The notes under the pieces were generated by a model. That model was not told the DNA's origin. It did not search any database and was given only the letters and a program-made list of their open reading frames with translations. Shown here piece by piece: positions 32,966-42,830 of a stretch of 64,000 bases of DNA; positions within the stretch are counted from its first letter, which is position 1, and each line of letters opens with the position of its first letter. This DNA comes from Algoriphagus oliviformis (GTDB lineage Bacteria > Bacteroidota > Bacteroidia > Cytophagales > Cyclobacteriaceae). The position numbers and the translations under genes were made by a program. Location: assembly GCF_017254915.1 (NCBI RefSeq), contig NZ_JAFKCT010000002.1:558001-622000 (forward strand), given 5' to 3'.

Positions 32966-34129
32966 TCACCCTCTGCCTGATCCCTCAAAGAGCTCGTACT
33001 TGAGCAGGCGGCAGTCGATGGTGCCGTTCCAAAACTCTATCCGTCGATTGGCCTTCAAGCCGACTTTTTTGGCAAGCTCCAGGTTTCCGGTGAAGATGTA
33101 GCCCCGATATCCCGCGCACTTCTGCTTCATGAAGTCTCCCATGCGCCGATAGGTCAGTTCGAGTTCGTCGTTTTCCCCCAGTCGTTCCCCATATTCCGGA
33201 TTGAACATGATGACGCCCCGTGGCCTTTCCGGGATTTCAGTCTCGGCAAAGTCGCAGGTCTGGAACTCAATCATGTGGTCGACGCCAGCATAGGCGGCAT
33301 TTTCCCTCGCAAAAGAAATCGCCTGCAAAGAGATATCCGAAGCAATGATCTTCACCTCGGTCGCCTCTACGATCTTGTTTTCCAGCTTTTTCTTTTTGGC
33401 CAAATAGGCAGCCTCGTCGTACCCAAGTATGTGCTGGAAGGAATAGTGGTCTCGATAGAGGCCTGGATAGCGCTTGGTGGCCATCAGCGCTGCCTCGATG
33501 GCAAGCGTGCCGGAGCCGCACATGGGATTGATGAAGGGCACGCGGGTGTTCCACTCGGTGGCGTAGATCGTGGCGGCGGCAAGGGCCTCCATCATCGGCG
33601 CTTTGCCTGGGATCTTGCGATAGCCGTGCTTGGCGAGCGTTTCACCGGAGGTATTGAGGTAAACGGTGGCTTGGGTTTCCTTCCAAAAGACCTGAACTAC
33701 CAAGCCTGAAAAGTCCGAACCGGAGTCCGGCCGTCGTCCTTTCTGCTCACGAAAGCGATCTACGATGGCGTCCTTGACCTTCACGTTGACGATGAGAGGT
33801 GTGGTGATGGATTCGTTTTCCGCCACGGAATTGACCGAAAAGTAGCCGTCCACATCCAGGTATTCCTCCCAGGGGATGGACTTAAACTTGCGGTAGATGT
33901 CCTCGGCATTTCTGAGATAAAAGGATTTGATCTCGTAAAGTACGTGGGAGGCGGTGCGCAGGTGCAGGTTCAGGTCCATGCATTCTTCCATGCTGGCCTG
34001 GATTTCCAGGCCGGTTCGCATGACGGAGCTAGGCACAAAGCCGAGGTCACGGACTTCCTGCTCCAGGTAGCTGACCGAGCGGTCCTTGCAGGTGATGAAT
34101 ACTTTTCCCTTTTGGTTAAAATCAAGCAT
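32966..34129 (-). CDS. THUMP-type class I rRNA methyltransferase (RlmL/YpsC-like)
   Basis: This 387-aa protein has an N-terminal THUMP-like RNA-binding part (residues 1-170, with HLRTASHVLYEIKSFYLRNA) and a UPF0020-type methyltransferase domain: RVPFINPMCGSGTLAIEAAL (SAM-binding), VKIIASDISLQAISFA, and RGVIMFNPEYGERLGENDEL. The usual catalytic NPPY is NPEY here. It probably makes m2G in rRNA. The ATG at 34129 was chosen over an upstream frame from 34222 because the latter overlaps the regulatory region. It is transcribed divergently from the DUF1080 operon. Confidence 0.88.
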   Translation of the reverse strand: MLDFNQKGKVFITCKDRSVSYLEQEVRDLGFVPSSVMRTGLEIQASMEECMDLNLHLRTASHVLYEIKSFYLRNAEDIYRKFKSIPWEEYLDVDGYFSVNSVAENESITTPLIVNVKVKDAIVDRFREQKGRRPDSGSDFSGLVVQVFWKETQATVYLNTSGETLAKHGYRKIPGKAPMMEALAAATIYATEWNTRVPFINPMCGSGTLAIEAALMATKRYPGLYRDHYSFQHILGYDEAAYLAKKKKLENKIVEATEVKIIASDISLQAISFARENAAYAGVDHMIEFQTCDFAETEIPERPRGVIMFNPEYGERLGENDELELTYRRMGDFMKQKCAGYRGYIFTGNLELAKKVGLKANRRIEFWNGTIDCRLLKYELFEGSGRG

Positions 34130-34264
34130 GCGCAAAAGTACGCAAGGCAGGCGGATATCAGGGGGATCTCCCGGGATAAATTGGAGTACATATCTTACGT
34201 ATTGGGATGCGCGATCCAGCAAGGTGTCACAAAGTCATTCCGCCCGATCCCCCTATTTTCCATT

Positions 34265-34278
34265 CGCAATCGATTCCG
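34265..34278. promoter_or_regulatory. LacI-type palindrome upstream of the DUF1080 operon
   Basis: CGCAATCGATTCCG is a near-perfect palindrome with the central CG typical of LacI-family operators. It lies 90 bases before the DUF1080 start, with a TTGC element 20 bases further on (34299-34302). Closely related sites occur at 37568, 42670 and 48968. Confidence 0.75.
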
Positions 34279-34354
34279 TAAATTGAAACCTGCGTAGGTT
34301 GCCCCTACTTGCATTTATCTGGAATTTTAACCCGTACCCAAACCCCAAAAATAA

Positions 34355-35737
34355 ATGAACCAATCCCTTAGAAAGAGCCTATTCTTTCTCTCCAGCGTAG
34401 CCCTCATCAGCTGTTCGACTCCTGCCGAGAAAGCAGAAGACGGCTGGGTAAATCTATTCAATGGTGAAGACCTTTCCGGCTGGAAAGCCGTGGCCGGCAC
34501 GGCGACCTTTGAGATCGTGGACGGCGAGATCGTCGGCACCTCGGTGGCGGGTTCGCCCAATACCTTCCTGATCACCGAGCAGACCTACGGGGATTTCATC
34601 CTCGAACTCGACCTCAAAGTGGAGCATACCACCTCCAACTCCGGCGTGATGGCCCGCGGCCAATATGATCCTGCCGCCCGTGAGGGAAAGGGAATGGTCT
34701 TTGGCTACCAAATCGAAGCCGACCCGACCGAGCGCGCTTGGTCTGCCGGTATATATGACGAGGCTCGCAGAGGCTGGCTTTATCCCCTGGATCTAAACCC
34801 AGACGCAAAATCCGCCTTCAAAATGGGCGAGTACAACCATTATCGTATCGAGGCCATCGGCAACGAAATCAAAACCTGGCTCAACGGACAGGAAGTCGCC
34901 TACGTGGTGGACGACATGGACAAGACCGGCTTTATCGGCTTGCAGGTGCACTCGGTGAAGGATGAGTTTGCCGGAAGAAAGACCTACTTCAAAAACGTGA
35001 AGATCCAGACTGAAAACCTCCAGCCAAAGCCTTTCAGCAAGGACATCTACGTGGTCAGCACGGTGGACAACACCCTGACCGACTTCGAAAAAGCAAACGG
35101 CTACAAGCTCCTCTTCAACGGCCAAAACAGCGAAGGCTGGAGAGGTGCGAAAATCGAGACCTTCCCTACCACTGGTTGGACGGTAAACAACGGTGTGCTC
35201 ACCATCGCCAAGACAGACGGCAGCGAGTCCCAAAATGCGGGTGACATCGTCACTGTGGACAAATACTCCGCCTTTGACCTTTCCTTCGATTTCAAACTCA
35301 CCGAAGGCGCCAACAGTGGCGTGAAGTACTTCGTGACGCTGTCCGAAGGCAACACCGGATCTGCCATAGGCCTGGAATACCAAGTCTTGGATGACGAAAG
35401 GCACCCCGATGCCAAGATGGGAATCGCCGGTAACCGTACCCTATCTTCGCTTTACGACCTGATCACCTCCAGCAAAACTGCCCGATTTGTCAAGCCTATC
35501 GGCGAGTGGAACAAAGGACGGGTGGTAGTCTATCCCGACAACCGTGTCGAGCACTACCTAAACGGCGTGAAAGTAGTGGAATATGTCAGAGGCTCCCAGG
35601 AGTACCGCGACCTGGTGGCCGGCTCCAAATACCAGAAGTGGGAAAACTTTGGCGAAGCTGCCGAGGGCCACATCCTCCTGCAGGACCACGGCGATGAGGT
35701 AAGCTTCAAAAACATCAAAATCAAAACCCTTAACTAA
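34355..35737 (+). CDS. Double DUF1080 (3-keto-disaccharide hydrolase-like) lipoprotein
   Basis: This 460-aa lipoprotein (SSVALISC lipobox) carries two DUF1080 domains in tandem: the first starts at WVNLFNGEDLSGWKAV and the second at YKLLFNGQNSEGWRGAK. Each has the conserved G-x-W and a later motif such as KTYFKNVKIQ and VSFKNIKIK that closes the jelly-roll. The DUF1080 family includes hydrolases or lyases of 3-keto-glycosides, which act after a dehydrogenase oxidises the sugar. The next gene, four bases beyond its stop, is such a candidate dehydrogenase. A LacI-type operator lies upstream. Confidence 0.88.
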   Translation: MNQSLRKSLFFLSSVALISCSTPAEKAEDGWVNLFNGEDLSGWKAVAGTATFEIVDGEIVGTSVAGSPNTFLITEQTYGDFILELDLKVEHTTSNSGVMARGQYDPAAREGKGMVFGYQIEADPTERAWSAGIYDEARRGWLYPLDLNPDAKSAFKMGEYNHYRIEAIGNEIKTWLNGQEVAYVVDDMDKTGFIGLQVHSVKDEFAGRKTYFKNVKIQTENLQPKPFSKDIYVVSTVDNTLTDFEKANGYKLLFNGQNSEGWRGAKIETFPTTGWTVNNGVLTIAKTDGSESQNAGDIVTVDKYSAFDLSFDFKLTEGANSGVKYFVTLSEGNTGSAIGLEYQVLDDERHPDAKMGIAGNRTLSSLYDLITSSKTARFVKPIGEWNKGRVVVYPDNRVEHYLNGVKVVEYVRGSQEYRDLVAGSKYQKWENFGEAAEGHILLQDHGDEVSFKNIKIKTLN

Positions 35738-35743
35738 CCTGTG

Positions 35744-37099
35744 ATGAGCAACAATCAACAGAACCGAAGGGATTTTATCAAGAAAAGTACCGCAGCCACG
35801 CTGGGCCTATCCGTCTTGGGTTCTGTTGGTTTTTCTGCAAAATCCTATTCGAGAATCATCGGTGCCAATGAGCGCCTCAATGTGGCAATCGCCGGATTGG
35901 GACGCAGGCTCGGCGCCTACTATGAGCCTATCGGCCTCGCTTCCAGCAATGTCAACCTGCTCTATCTCTGCGACGCCATGCAGTCCCAGATGCCCAAGGC
36001 TGCCAAAAACTTCGAGAAACACATCAGCTACACGCCAAAGCTCGAGCAAAACATCCTCAAAGTCCTGGATGACAAAGAGGTGGACGTGCTGATCAATGCG
36101 ACGCCTGACCACTGGCATGCGCCAGGCACTTGGCTGGCCCTGGAGCGTGGGAAGCATGTGTATGTGGAAAAGCCCTGCTCCCACAATCCCTGGGAAGGAG
36201 AACTCCTCATTGCCCTGCAGAAGAAGTACAACAAGGTCGTCCAGATGGGCAACCAGCAGCGCTCCGCTCCCGAGAGCCGCGAGATCATCGCCGCCATCCA
36301 CAACGGCGCTATCGGGAAGGCATTCATGGCCAAGGCCTTCTACAGCAACAACCGGGGAGCTGTCCCCAATCCTGTCAAGCAAGCAGCGCCAGCCGGGCTC
36401 GACTGGGAGCTCTTCCAAGGGCCCGCTCCCCGCAAGGAATACATGCATGACACCTGGGACTACAATTGGCACTGGTACGGCTGGGACTATGGCACTGCCG
36501 AGACCGGCAACAATGCCACCCACGAGCTGGACGTAGCCCGCTGGGCCCTCCAGGTGGACTATCCCAGCGAGGTATCGGTGATCTCCGGCAAGATGCACTA
36601 TCCCGAAGACGGCTGGACCATGTACGACACCATGGAGGCTACCTTCAAGTTTGGCGACAACAAGGTCATCCAGTGGGATGGCAAAAGCCGAAATGCCGCG
36701 AAAACCTACGGCTCCGACCGGGGCACCATCATCTATGGCACGGAGGGCTCCGTCTATGTCGACCGGGGCGGCTACAAGCAGTTTGACCGAAGTGGCAAGA
36801 TGGTGAAGGAAAATAGGGGCGGTGGCAGCGAAGGCGGCACGCAGCTTGGCGGCGGCGGAGACATGAGCACCACCCACGTGGTCAACTTCTTCAATGCGGT
36901 GCGCGGGCTGGAAAAGCAAAACTCCAACATCGAGGAGGGCGCGGTATCTACCCTGCTTTGCCACCTGGCCAACATCAGCAGCCGTACGGGCGAGTCCCTG
37001 GTGTGCGACCCCAAAAACGGCCATATCCAAAACTCCGAAAAGGGCAAAGCGCTGTGGAAAAGAGACTATGAAAAAGGTTGGGAGCCTCCCAAAGTCTGA
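35744..37099 (+). CDS. Gfo/Idh/MocA-family oxidoreductase with Tat signal
   Basis: This 451-aa protein has a Tat signal (NRRDFIKKSTAATLGLSVLG), Rossmann start NVAIAGLGRRLGAYYEPIG, the catalytic VYVEKPCSHN, then VVQMGNQQRSAPESREII and the TAETGNNATHELDVARWAL segment. It is probably a periplasmic NAD(P)-using sugar dehydrogenase that keeps its cofactor after folded export. It follows the DUF1080 gene by 6 bases, suggesting an oxidation-then-cleavage pair. The ATG at 35744 was chosen over a GTG one codon before it. A terminator follows. Confidence 0.9.
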   Translation: MSNNQQNRRDFIKKSTAATLGLSVLGSVGFSAKSYSRIIGANERLNVAIAGLGRRLGAYYEPIGLASSNVNLLYLCDAMQSQMPKAAKNFEKHISYTPKLEQNILKVLDDKEVDVLINATPDHWHAPGTWLALERGKHVYVEKPCSHNPWEGELLIALQKKYNKVVQMGNQQRSAPESREIIAAIHNGAIGKAFMAKAFYSNNRGAVPNPVKQAAPAGLDWELFQGPAPRKEYMHDTWDYNWHWYGWDYGTAETGNNATHELDVARWALQVDYPSEVSVISGKMHYPEDGWTMYDTMEATFKFGDNKVIQWDGKSRNAAKTYGSDRGTIIYGTEGSVYVDRGGYKQFDRSGKMVKENRGGGSEGGTQLGGGGDMSTTHVVNFFNAVRGLEKQNSNIEEGAVSTLLCHLANISSRTGESLVCDPKNGHIQNSEKGKALWKRDYEKGWEPPKV

Positions 37100-37130
37100 T
37101 CAATATTGAAAATTTGGTTTTCTTTTTTAC

Positions 37131-37173
37131 CAAACACCTGCTTTCGCATCGAGGGCAGGTGTTTTTCTTTTTA
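37131..37173. terminator. Terminator after the oxidoreductase gene
   Basis: AAACACCTGC pairs with GCAGGTGTTT and is followed by TTCTTTTT. The other strand also has a run of T beyond the stem. Confidence 0.8.
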
Positions 37174-37567
37174 GGCCATTTACCAGCATGGGCATAGTCT
37201 ATGTACAAAGCATAGCAGCGACGGAGTCGCTATAAATCAACTCTATGGGCTAGTAAAAGCAGGCTAAACCTGTGTGCTTTTCACCTACCTCAACAGACTC
37301 GCTACGGTGCCAGACCGATCCACTCCTATACTTTCGAAGGGAGATCTTGTGAAAAACAGCATGGAAGGCAATGATTTTTTTCCTTGCGCTATTCTCCCTT
37401 GGACTTTAGCCCATCCTCATCAAAACAAGTAGGAATCCGGCAGATTATTGGATTTTTTGCCAACAATCCAACAAAACAATCTCTTTGTTAATTTTCATTC
37501 AACAAAATCTTCATTTGTCAAACAAATCGAAATCCGAGTAAACCGTGGAAAGCTCGAAAATTTCATG

Positions 37568-37581
37568 CGCAATCGATTTCG
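37568..37581. promoter_or_regulatory. LacI-type palindrome upstream of susC1
   Basis: CGCAATCGATTTCG lies 19 bases before a TTGC (37601-37604) that serves as a plausible -33 element. TACCTTTTG follows at 37625-37633. The same word occurs at 42670. Confidence 0.75.
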
Positions 37582-37600
37582 TAAAATGAAGCCAATTGGC

Positions 37601-37633
37601 TTGCAACATCGATTGCCTTCTATCTACCTTTTG
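37601..37633 (+). promoter_or_regulatory. Predicted susC1 promoter
   Basis: TTGC (37601-37604), 20 bases, then TACCTTTTG is close to the Bacteroidota consensus. It has one extra base within the -7 element. Confidence 0.45.
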
Positions 37634-37727
37634 TACTGAAAAGTCGGCAAATTTTTCCGCTCATCAACACTGAACGAAAAGACCCTTGCATGACCCAATC
37701 TATCTTTTAACAATAACCCCTTACACT

Positions 37728-40700
37728 ATGCGTACAAAATTTTACACCTACCTCTCGGTGGTGTTGATGCTGTTGCTGAGCGCAGGCTATGTGCAGGCAC
37801 AGGATGTCCAGGTGAATGGCACCGTGTCCGACGAGACAGGCTCCCCTCTACCGGGTGTGACCATCCTTCTCAAAGGCACCACCAAAGGCACCACCACAGA
37901 TTTGGATGGAAAGTACTCCATCTCGGGCCCAGCATCCGGCGTGCTGGTATTCTCGTTTATCGGCTACAATGCCCTGGAGGAAAACATCGGCAACCGTAGC
38001 CAGATCAATGTCAGCCTAAGCCCCGACCTCTCAGACCTAGAAGAAGTCGTGGTAGTCGGCTATGGTACGGTAAAGAAAAGCCAGCTGACTGGCGCAATCT
38101 CCTCCGTGGGAAACAAGGAAATCCAGGAACTACCCATCACCGATGCCCGCCAAGCACTGCAAGGTAGAGCTGCCGGTGTGGACGTGACGCAAGCCGGCTC
38201 CAAACCGGGTTCTGCACCTCAAGTGCGTATCCGTGGTCGCCGCTCCTTCAACGCGTCCAACGAACCGCTCTACGTCATCGATGGTATCCCCACTGTAGGG
38301 GGCATTGGCGACATCAACCCCCAAGACATCACGTCCATGGAGGTTTTGAAAGATGCTTCTGCTACGGCGATCTACGGATCCAGAGGTTCCAACGGCGTCG
38401 TCCTTATCACTACCAAGCGTGGCAATGTCGGCAAGACAGTCGTCTCCTTGGACTCCTACTATGGCATCAATGAGGAAATGGGAAGAATCGATGTATTCAA
38501 TGGCCCTGAGTTTGCAGAGTACAAGCGGGAATCCAGAAGAGCAGTTGGACAGTATCCTGAGGGGCCGGGTACCACGGCAGATGACGCAAAGATCTTTGAG
38601 CCGGTGGAAATGGAAAGTATCGCGCTAGGCAGAAGCACGGACTATGTCGCGGGCTTGATGCAGCGTGGAAGCATCCAAAGCCATCAGATCGGTGTGAGTG
38701 GAGGAAGTGAAAAAACCACCTTCTTCGTATCAGGCAACTATTTCAAGGACGTGGGCATCATCCAAAACCAGGACTTTACCCGCTACACCTTCCGTGTAAA
38801 CCTGGATCACCAGCTGAACAAGAAGGTCAAAATCGGTACTTCTACCTTGGTGACCTATAGCGAGCGAAACGGAGAGAATTTCAACCCCATCGGTGGTGCT
38901 TTGGCAGAAAACCCGCTGGGCAAGCCTTACGACGACGAGGGCAACCTGATCTTCCTTCCTACCCAGGATGGATTGAGAACCAACCCTTTTGCCGAGGTCG
39001 TACCCGGCGCGCAGGTGGATGAAACCTTCAGAACGAGAATCTTCAACAGCATTTTCCTCAACTGGGAAATCACCAAAGGGCTTACGTACCGACTGGTTTT
39101 GGGGCCTGACTTCAACATCAGCCGAAATGGGCGCTTCACAGGCTCACAGACCAACGCCCGTCGTGGTGCGGCGCCTACCGGAAGTGTGGACGAGCGATTC
39201 CAATTCAACTATACCGTCGAAAACATCCTGACCTATCAAAAGACATTCGGACAGGATCATAACCTAAAAGTGGACGTGCTGCAGTCTTTCCAAAAAGACA
39301 AATGGGAACAAAGCACCATCAGCGTATTGGGCATCCCAGCGGCTTCCCAACTTTATCACCGTTTGGGCGATGCCTCGCAGATCACCGGTGCGAATACCAA
39401 CCTGGTGGAATGGGCCCTCCTATCCTACATGGCTCGTGTAAACTACGGATACAAAGGAAAATACATGCTCACCGGTACTATCCGGGCAGATGGCAGCTCC
39501 AGATTTGGTGAAAACAACAAGTTTGGCTACTTCCCATCCGTGGCTGTGGGCTGGAACATGGACCAAGAGGATTTCTTGAAAAACTCTTCCTTCGTTGACC
39601 AATTGAAGATGCGTGTCAGCTACGGCTCCATCGGTAACCAAGCGATCAACCCTTACCAGACCCAAGCACTCTTGGGCAGAACCAGCTATGCATGGGACAA
39701 CACCGCTGCCTTCGGCTATCGCCCCAACACTATCGGCAACCCGGATTTGAAATGGGAAACTTCTACCACCTTCAACATCGGTGCTGATTTCTCCATCTTG
39801 AAAAACAGGGTGTTTGGATCGGTCGAATACTACATCACCAACACCTCTGATCTATTGGCTCCACAGCCTCTGCCTAACTCTACCGGCTTCGGTGGATTCA
39901 CCACCAACATCGGTGAGACCCAAAACAGGGGTATAGAAGCGACTATCTCCACACTGAACATCGAGAAGGGTGATTTTGTATGGCAGACCGACTTCATCTT
40001 CACCCGCAACAGAGAGGAAATCCTTTCCCTCCCCAACGGTGACGACATCGCAGCAGGCCGCTTTATCGGACAGCCTTTGACTGTATTCTATGACCTCAAG
40101 AAAATCGGCATCTGGCAGACGGATGAAAAAGATGAGGCAGCGGCCTATTCTGACGTCCCTGGGGTGATCAAGATCCAGGACACCAACAATGACGGCAGAA
40201 TCAATGCTGAAGACCGGGTGATCTTGGGCTCAGCTGTTCCAGACTTCGCAATGGGGATGACCAACCGCTTCAACTACAAGAACTTTGACCTCTCCTTCTT
40301 CATTTTTGGACGTTTCGGATCGATGATCAACAGTTCTTTCCATACCGGCAACAACAACCTGGCTGGAAGGTACAACAACCTGGATGTGGACTACTGGACT
40401 CCTACCAATCCAACCAACCTCTATCCGCGACCAAACCAAAATCAGGAATTTCCGAAGTACAATACCTCTTTGAGATATTATGACGGAACTTTTGTCAAAG
40501 TCCGAAACATCAATTTCGGATACAACTTTGGATCAGGCGTCTTGGACAAAATTGGCCTCAGCAGCCTAAGGCTGTACAGCAGCATCCAGAATCCATTCAT
40601 TTTCGCGGAATACCGAAAAGTACACAAGGGAATCGATCCTGAAGTATTTATGGATGCCGAACAGGGTGTAGGAGCGGGAGAAGTCAACGCCAACATCACC

Positions 40701-40745
40701 CCTGCAACTGTTCAGTTCACATTTGGTATCAATGCGAAGTTTTAA
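37728..40745 (+). CDS. SusC/RagA-family TonB-dependent receptor (first)
   Basis: This 1005-aa outer-membrane transporter has a signal peptide (LSVVLMLLLSAGYVQAQ), a CarboxypepD_reg-like domain (VSDETGSPLPGVTILLKGTT, DLDGKYSIS), the plug domain (EEVVVVGYGTVKKSQLTGAI, ALQGRAAGVDVTQAGS, PLYVIDGIPTVGG, DITSMEVLKDASATAIYGSR) and a long barrel ending in VQFTFGINAKF. It imports oligosaccharide bound by the SusD-like partner. The ATG at 37728 was preferred to the earlier TTG frame because it starts the signal peptide. It is controlled by the upstream LacI-type site by inference. Confidence 0.95.
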   Translation: MRTKFYTYLSVVLMLLLSAGYVQAQDVQVNGTVSDETGSPLPGVTILLKGTTKGTTTDLDGKYSISGPASGVLVFSFIGYNALEENIGNRSQINVSLSPDLSDLEEVVVVGYGTVKKSQLTGAISSVGNKEIQELPITDARQALQGRAAGVDVTQAGSKPGSAPQVRIRGRRSFNASNEPLYVIDGIPTVGGIGDINPQDITSMEVLKDASATAIYGSRGSNGVVLITTKRGNVGKTVVSLDSYYGINEEMGRIDVFNGPEFAEYKRESRRAVGQYPEGPGTTADDAKIFEPVEMESIALGRSTDYVAGLMQRGSIQSHQIGVSGGSEKTTFFVSGNYFKDVGIIQNQDFTRYTFRVNLDHQLNKKVKIGTSTLVTYSERNGENFNPIGGALAENPLGKPYDDEGNLIFLPTQDGLRTNPFAEVVPGAQVDETFRTRIFNSIFLNWEITKGLTYRLVLGPDFNISRNGRFTGSQTNARRGAAPTGSVDERFQFNYTVENILTYQKTFGQDHNLKVDVLQSFQKDKWEQSTISVLGIPAASQLYHRLGDASQITGANTNLVEWALLSYMARVNYGYKGKYMLTGTIRADGSSRFGENNKFGYFPSVAVGWNMDQEDFLKNSSFVDQLKMRVSYGSIGNQAINPYQTQALLGRTSYAWDNTAAFGYRPNTIGNPDLKWETSTTFNIGADFSILKNRVFGSVEYYITNTSDLLAPQPLPNSTGFGGFTTNIGETQNRGIEATISTLNIEKGDFVWQTDFIFTRNREEILSLPNGDDIAAGRFIGQPLTVFYDLKKIGIWQTDEKDEAAAYSDVPGVIKIQDTNNDGRINAEDRVILGSAVPDFAMGMTNRFNYKNFDLSFFIFGRFGSMINSSFHTGNNNLAGRYNNLDVDYWTPTNPTNLYPRPNQNQEFPKYNTSLRYYDGTFVKVRNINFGYNFGSGVLDKIGLSSLRLYSSIQNPFIFAEYRKVHKGIDPEVFMDAEQGVGAGEVNANITPATVQFTFGINAKF

Positions 40746-40763
40746 TTCAAAGTAAATCTGACC

Positions 40764-42452
40764 ATGAAAAATAGATCAAAAATATTTCCAATTAAATCTT
40801 GGCTTAGAACTGGATCGCTTGCTTTCGCGCTTGCCCTGCCTTTTTCCTGCCAAGATGCCTTGCAGGAAGACGTGATTTCCCAAATAGGCAACGACTACAT
40901 GAACACTGCCAAAGGGCTGGATGACGCAGTGAACGCGGCCTACACTTCCCTCAGAGCCTGGTACGGCACCGAAAGGGGGCACAACATGACCGAGTTCGGC
41001 ACGGACATCTACACCAATGGAGCGGATGGTTCCTGGAAATTCATGAACACCTACACCAATGATTTCGACTCCCAAAACGGGCACGTGCGAGAGCTTTGGG
41101 ATGAACTCTATCGCGGAATCAACACCTGTAACGCGGTCATTGATCGCTCGGTGAACGTCACTGGACTGAACGAAGCGACCAAAAAGCAGCGAATTGCTGA
41201 AGTGAAATTCATTCGCGCGCACCACTACTTCTTGTTGGTGCAACTCTTTGGAGCAGTGGACTTGCAGCTTTCCGAAAACCTGGTGCCAAACAAGGTCGTC
41301 AGCCGAGCTCCAGTGTCCGAGATCTACGCCACGATCATCTCGGACCTGCAGGCCGCCATCCCGGATTTGGAAGCAGCTAAAGCTTCTTCCCAGTATGGTC
41401 GTGTGACACGGCCAGTCGCCCAGCACCTGCTTGCAAAAGTCTACATGACCAAAGCTACCTCCGAAGCCAAGGCCACCGATGACTATGCCAAGGCTGAGCC
41501 CCTGCTGAAAAGCGTGATCAGCGACTACGGCTTTAGCCTGATGCCAAACTTTGCCCAGATTCACCAATTTGGAAATGAGCGCAATGACGAGGTAATCTGG
41601 GCAATCCAGTACACCCGTGACCCATTGACCAACGGTGGCGGAAACAACTCCCACGTGTTCTTCCTCATGGAGTACGACGTGCAGCCCGGTATGAGAAGGG
41701 ATGTGCAAAACGGTCGACCATTCAAGCGCTATCGAATGACTCCGTATGCGATCAACACGGTATTTGGAGATCGGGTAAATGACAGTCGATATAAGGCTTC
41801 TTTCAAGGACACCTACTACTCCAACAACCTAGGTACCAACAACGGTAAGTTTAACACCAGCTTTGATACGTCCAAACCTACCGTCACCTTCGCACTTGGC
41901 GACACGGCCATCTTTATCCCCGGATACGAGATGTCCGTGGAAGAGCGAGCCAAAAAACCTTATCAGGTGTTGGTGCCAAGCAGATATGACGAAAGACTAT
42001 TCCCAGCATTGACCAAACACATGGATCCGGGACGCGCGGACTTGACGCAGTTTGAGGGTGGCCGTGACTTCATCGCCATGCGACTCGGCGAGACCTACCT
42101 CCTCCTGGCTGAGACCCAGCTCAAGCTGGGTAAAATAGCCGACGCGACAGCTTCGATCAATGTCATCCGTAGAAGGGCGGCATTCTCCGGAAAGGCAGAT
42201 GCGATGGAAATCACCCAGGCGCAGATGACCATGGACTTCCTGATGGAAGAGCGTGCCCGAGAGCTGATCGGTGAGCAGTTTAGATGGCTGGATCTGAAGC
42301 GCTGGGGAGTGTTGGTCGAGCGTGTGAAAATGCACAACGCGCAGGCTGCTCCCAACATCAAAGACTACCATGTGCTAAGACCTATTCCCCAAAACCAGAT
42401 CGACCGGACCCAGGGCGGCGCCAGCGCCTTCCCCCAAAATCCCGGTTATTGA
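40764..42452 (+). CDS. SusD/RagB-family glycan-binding lipoprotein (first)
   Basis: This 562-aa lipoprotein (lipobox LALPFSC) is the partner of the preceding SusC protein. SusD features are the N-terminal TPR-like helices (GLDDAVNAAYTSLRAWY), KFIRAHHYFLLVQLFGAV and the C-terminal LMEERARELIGEQFRWLDLK plus HVLRPIPQNQIDR. It lies 18 bases after susC1 and is followed by a strong terminator, so the pair is one transcription unit. Confidence 0.93.
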   Translation: MKNRSKIFPIKSWLRTGSLAFALALPFSCQDALQEDVISQIGNDYMNTAKGLDDAVNAAYTSLRAWYGTERGHNMTEFGTDIYTNGADGSWKFMNTYTNDFDSQNGHVRELWDELYRGINTCNAVIDRSVNVTGLNEATKKQRIAEVKFIRAHHYFLLVQLFGAVDLQLSENLVPNKVVSRAPVSEIYATIISDLQAAIPDLEAAKASSQYGRVTRPVAQHLLAKVYMTKATSEAKATDDYAKAEPLLKSVISDYGFSLMPNFAQIHQFGNERNDEVIWAIQYTRDPLTNGGGNNSHVFFLMEYDVQPGMRRDVQNGRPFKRYRMTPYAINTVFGDRVNDSRYKASFKDTYYSNNLGTNNGKFNTSFDTSKPTVTFALGDTAIFIPGYEMSVEERAKKPYQVLVPSRYDERLFPALTKHMDPGRADLTQFEGGRDFIAMRLGETYLLLAETQLKLGKIADATASINVIRRRAAFSGKADAMEITQAQMTMDFLMEERARELIGEQFRWLDLKRWGVLVERVKMHNAQAAPNIKDYHVLRPIPQNQIDRTQGGASAFPQNPGY

Positions 42453-42472
42453 TCCGAATAAACCAAACAATC

Positions 42473-42503
42473 AAAGGCCCCGAAGTTTTCGGGGCCTTTT
42501 TTT
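42473..42503 (+). terminator. Terminator after the first susCD pair
   Basis: AAAGGCCCCGAA pairs with TTCGGGGCCTTT around GTT and is followed by TTTT. Confidence 0.9.
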
Positions 42504-42669
42504 ATTGCCCGGCGGACAAATCTCCCCGACGAAAGTGGGGCACAAAGGTAAAAATCCCGAACGAACCGGTTAGGACACAGAGCTTGCCCGTGGCAAAGGT
42601 GATACAAAAAACCAAACCAAAACTGTTATGTAGCTGTAATTCAGATATATAACTGATATTTTTTTCGAC

Positions 42670-42683
42670 CGCAATCGATTTCG
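42670..42683. promoter_or_regulatory. LacI-type palindrome upstream of susC2
   Basis: CGCAATCGATTTCG is identical to the site upstream of susC1. It lies 20 bases before TTGC (42704-42707) and about 150 bases before the susC2 start. Confidence 0.75.
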
Positions 42684-42703
42684 TTATTCCAAGACTTTTA
42701 GGG

Positions 42704-42734
42704 TTGCCTAAAAAACAGGCATGGGATACCTTGC
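42704..42734 (+). promoter_or_regulatory. Predicted susC2 promoter
   Basis: TTGC (42704-42707), a 19-base spacer and TACCTTGC (42727-42734) match the Bacteroidota promoter consensus with one mismatch in the -7 element. Confidence 0.55.
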
Positions 42735-42830
42735 CCCTGGCCATTTTTTAAGGATATGACCGACAGTCCCCGATCGGATTTTTACACTGAAAGATGCGCC
42801 GCACGATTAATTATTCTAACCCAAAAAACT

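Larger units (their letters stand above)
37100..37727. other. Long intergenic region before the first SusC gene
   Basis: This 628-base region holds the oxidoreductase terminator (37131-37173), small hairpins of unknown meaning (AGCGACGGAGTCGCT at 37208-37222 and AGCAGG/CCTGTGTGCT-like pairing near 37258-37280), a LacI-type operator (37568-37581) and a promoter. I see no credible gene here; the 63-codon frame at 37448 has no ATG or coding character and overlaps the operator. Confidence 0.65.
42453..42830. other. Intergenic region between the two susCD pairs
   Basis: This 378-base region holds the first pair's terminator, a LacI-type operator (42670-42683) and the second pair's promoter (42704-42734). 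No gene is evident. Confidence 0.75.

Noticed and set aside
37448..37639. 63-codon frame in the susC1 leader
   Set aside because: It covers the LacI-type operator and promoter and has low-complexity AT-rich sequence; no homologous features.
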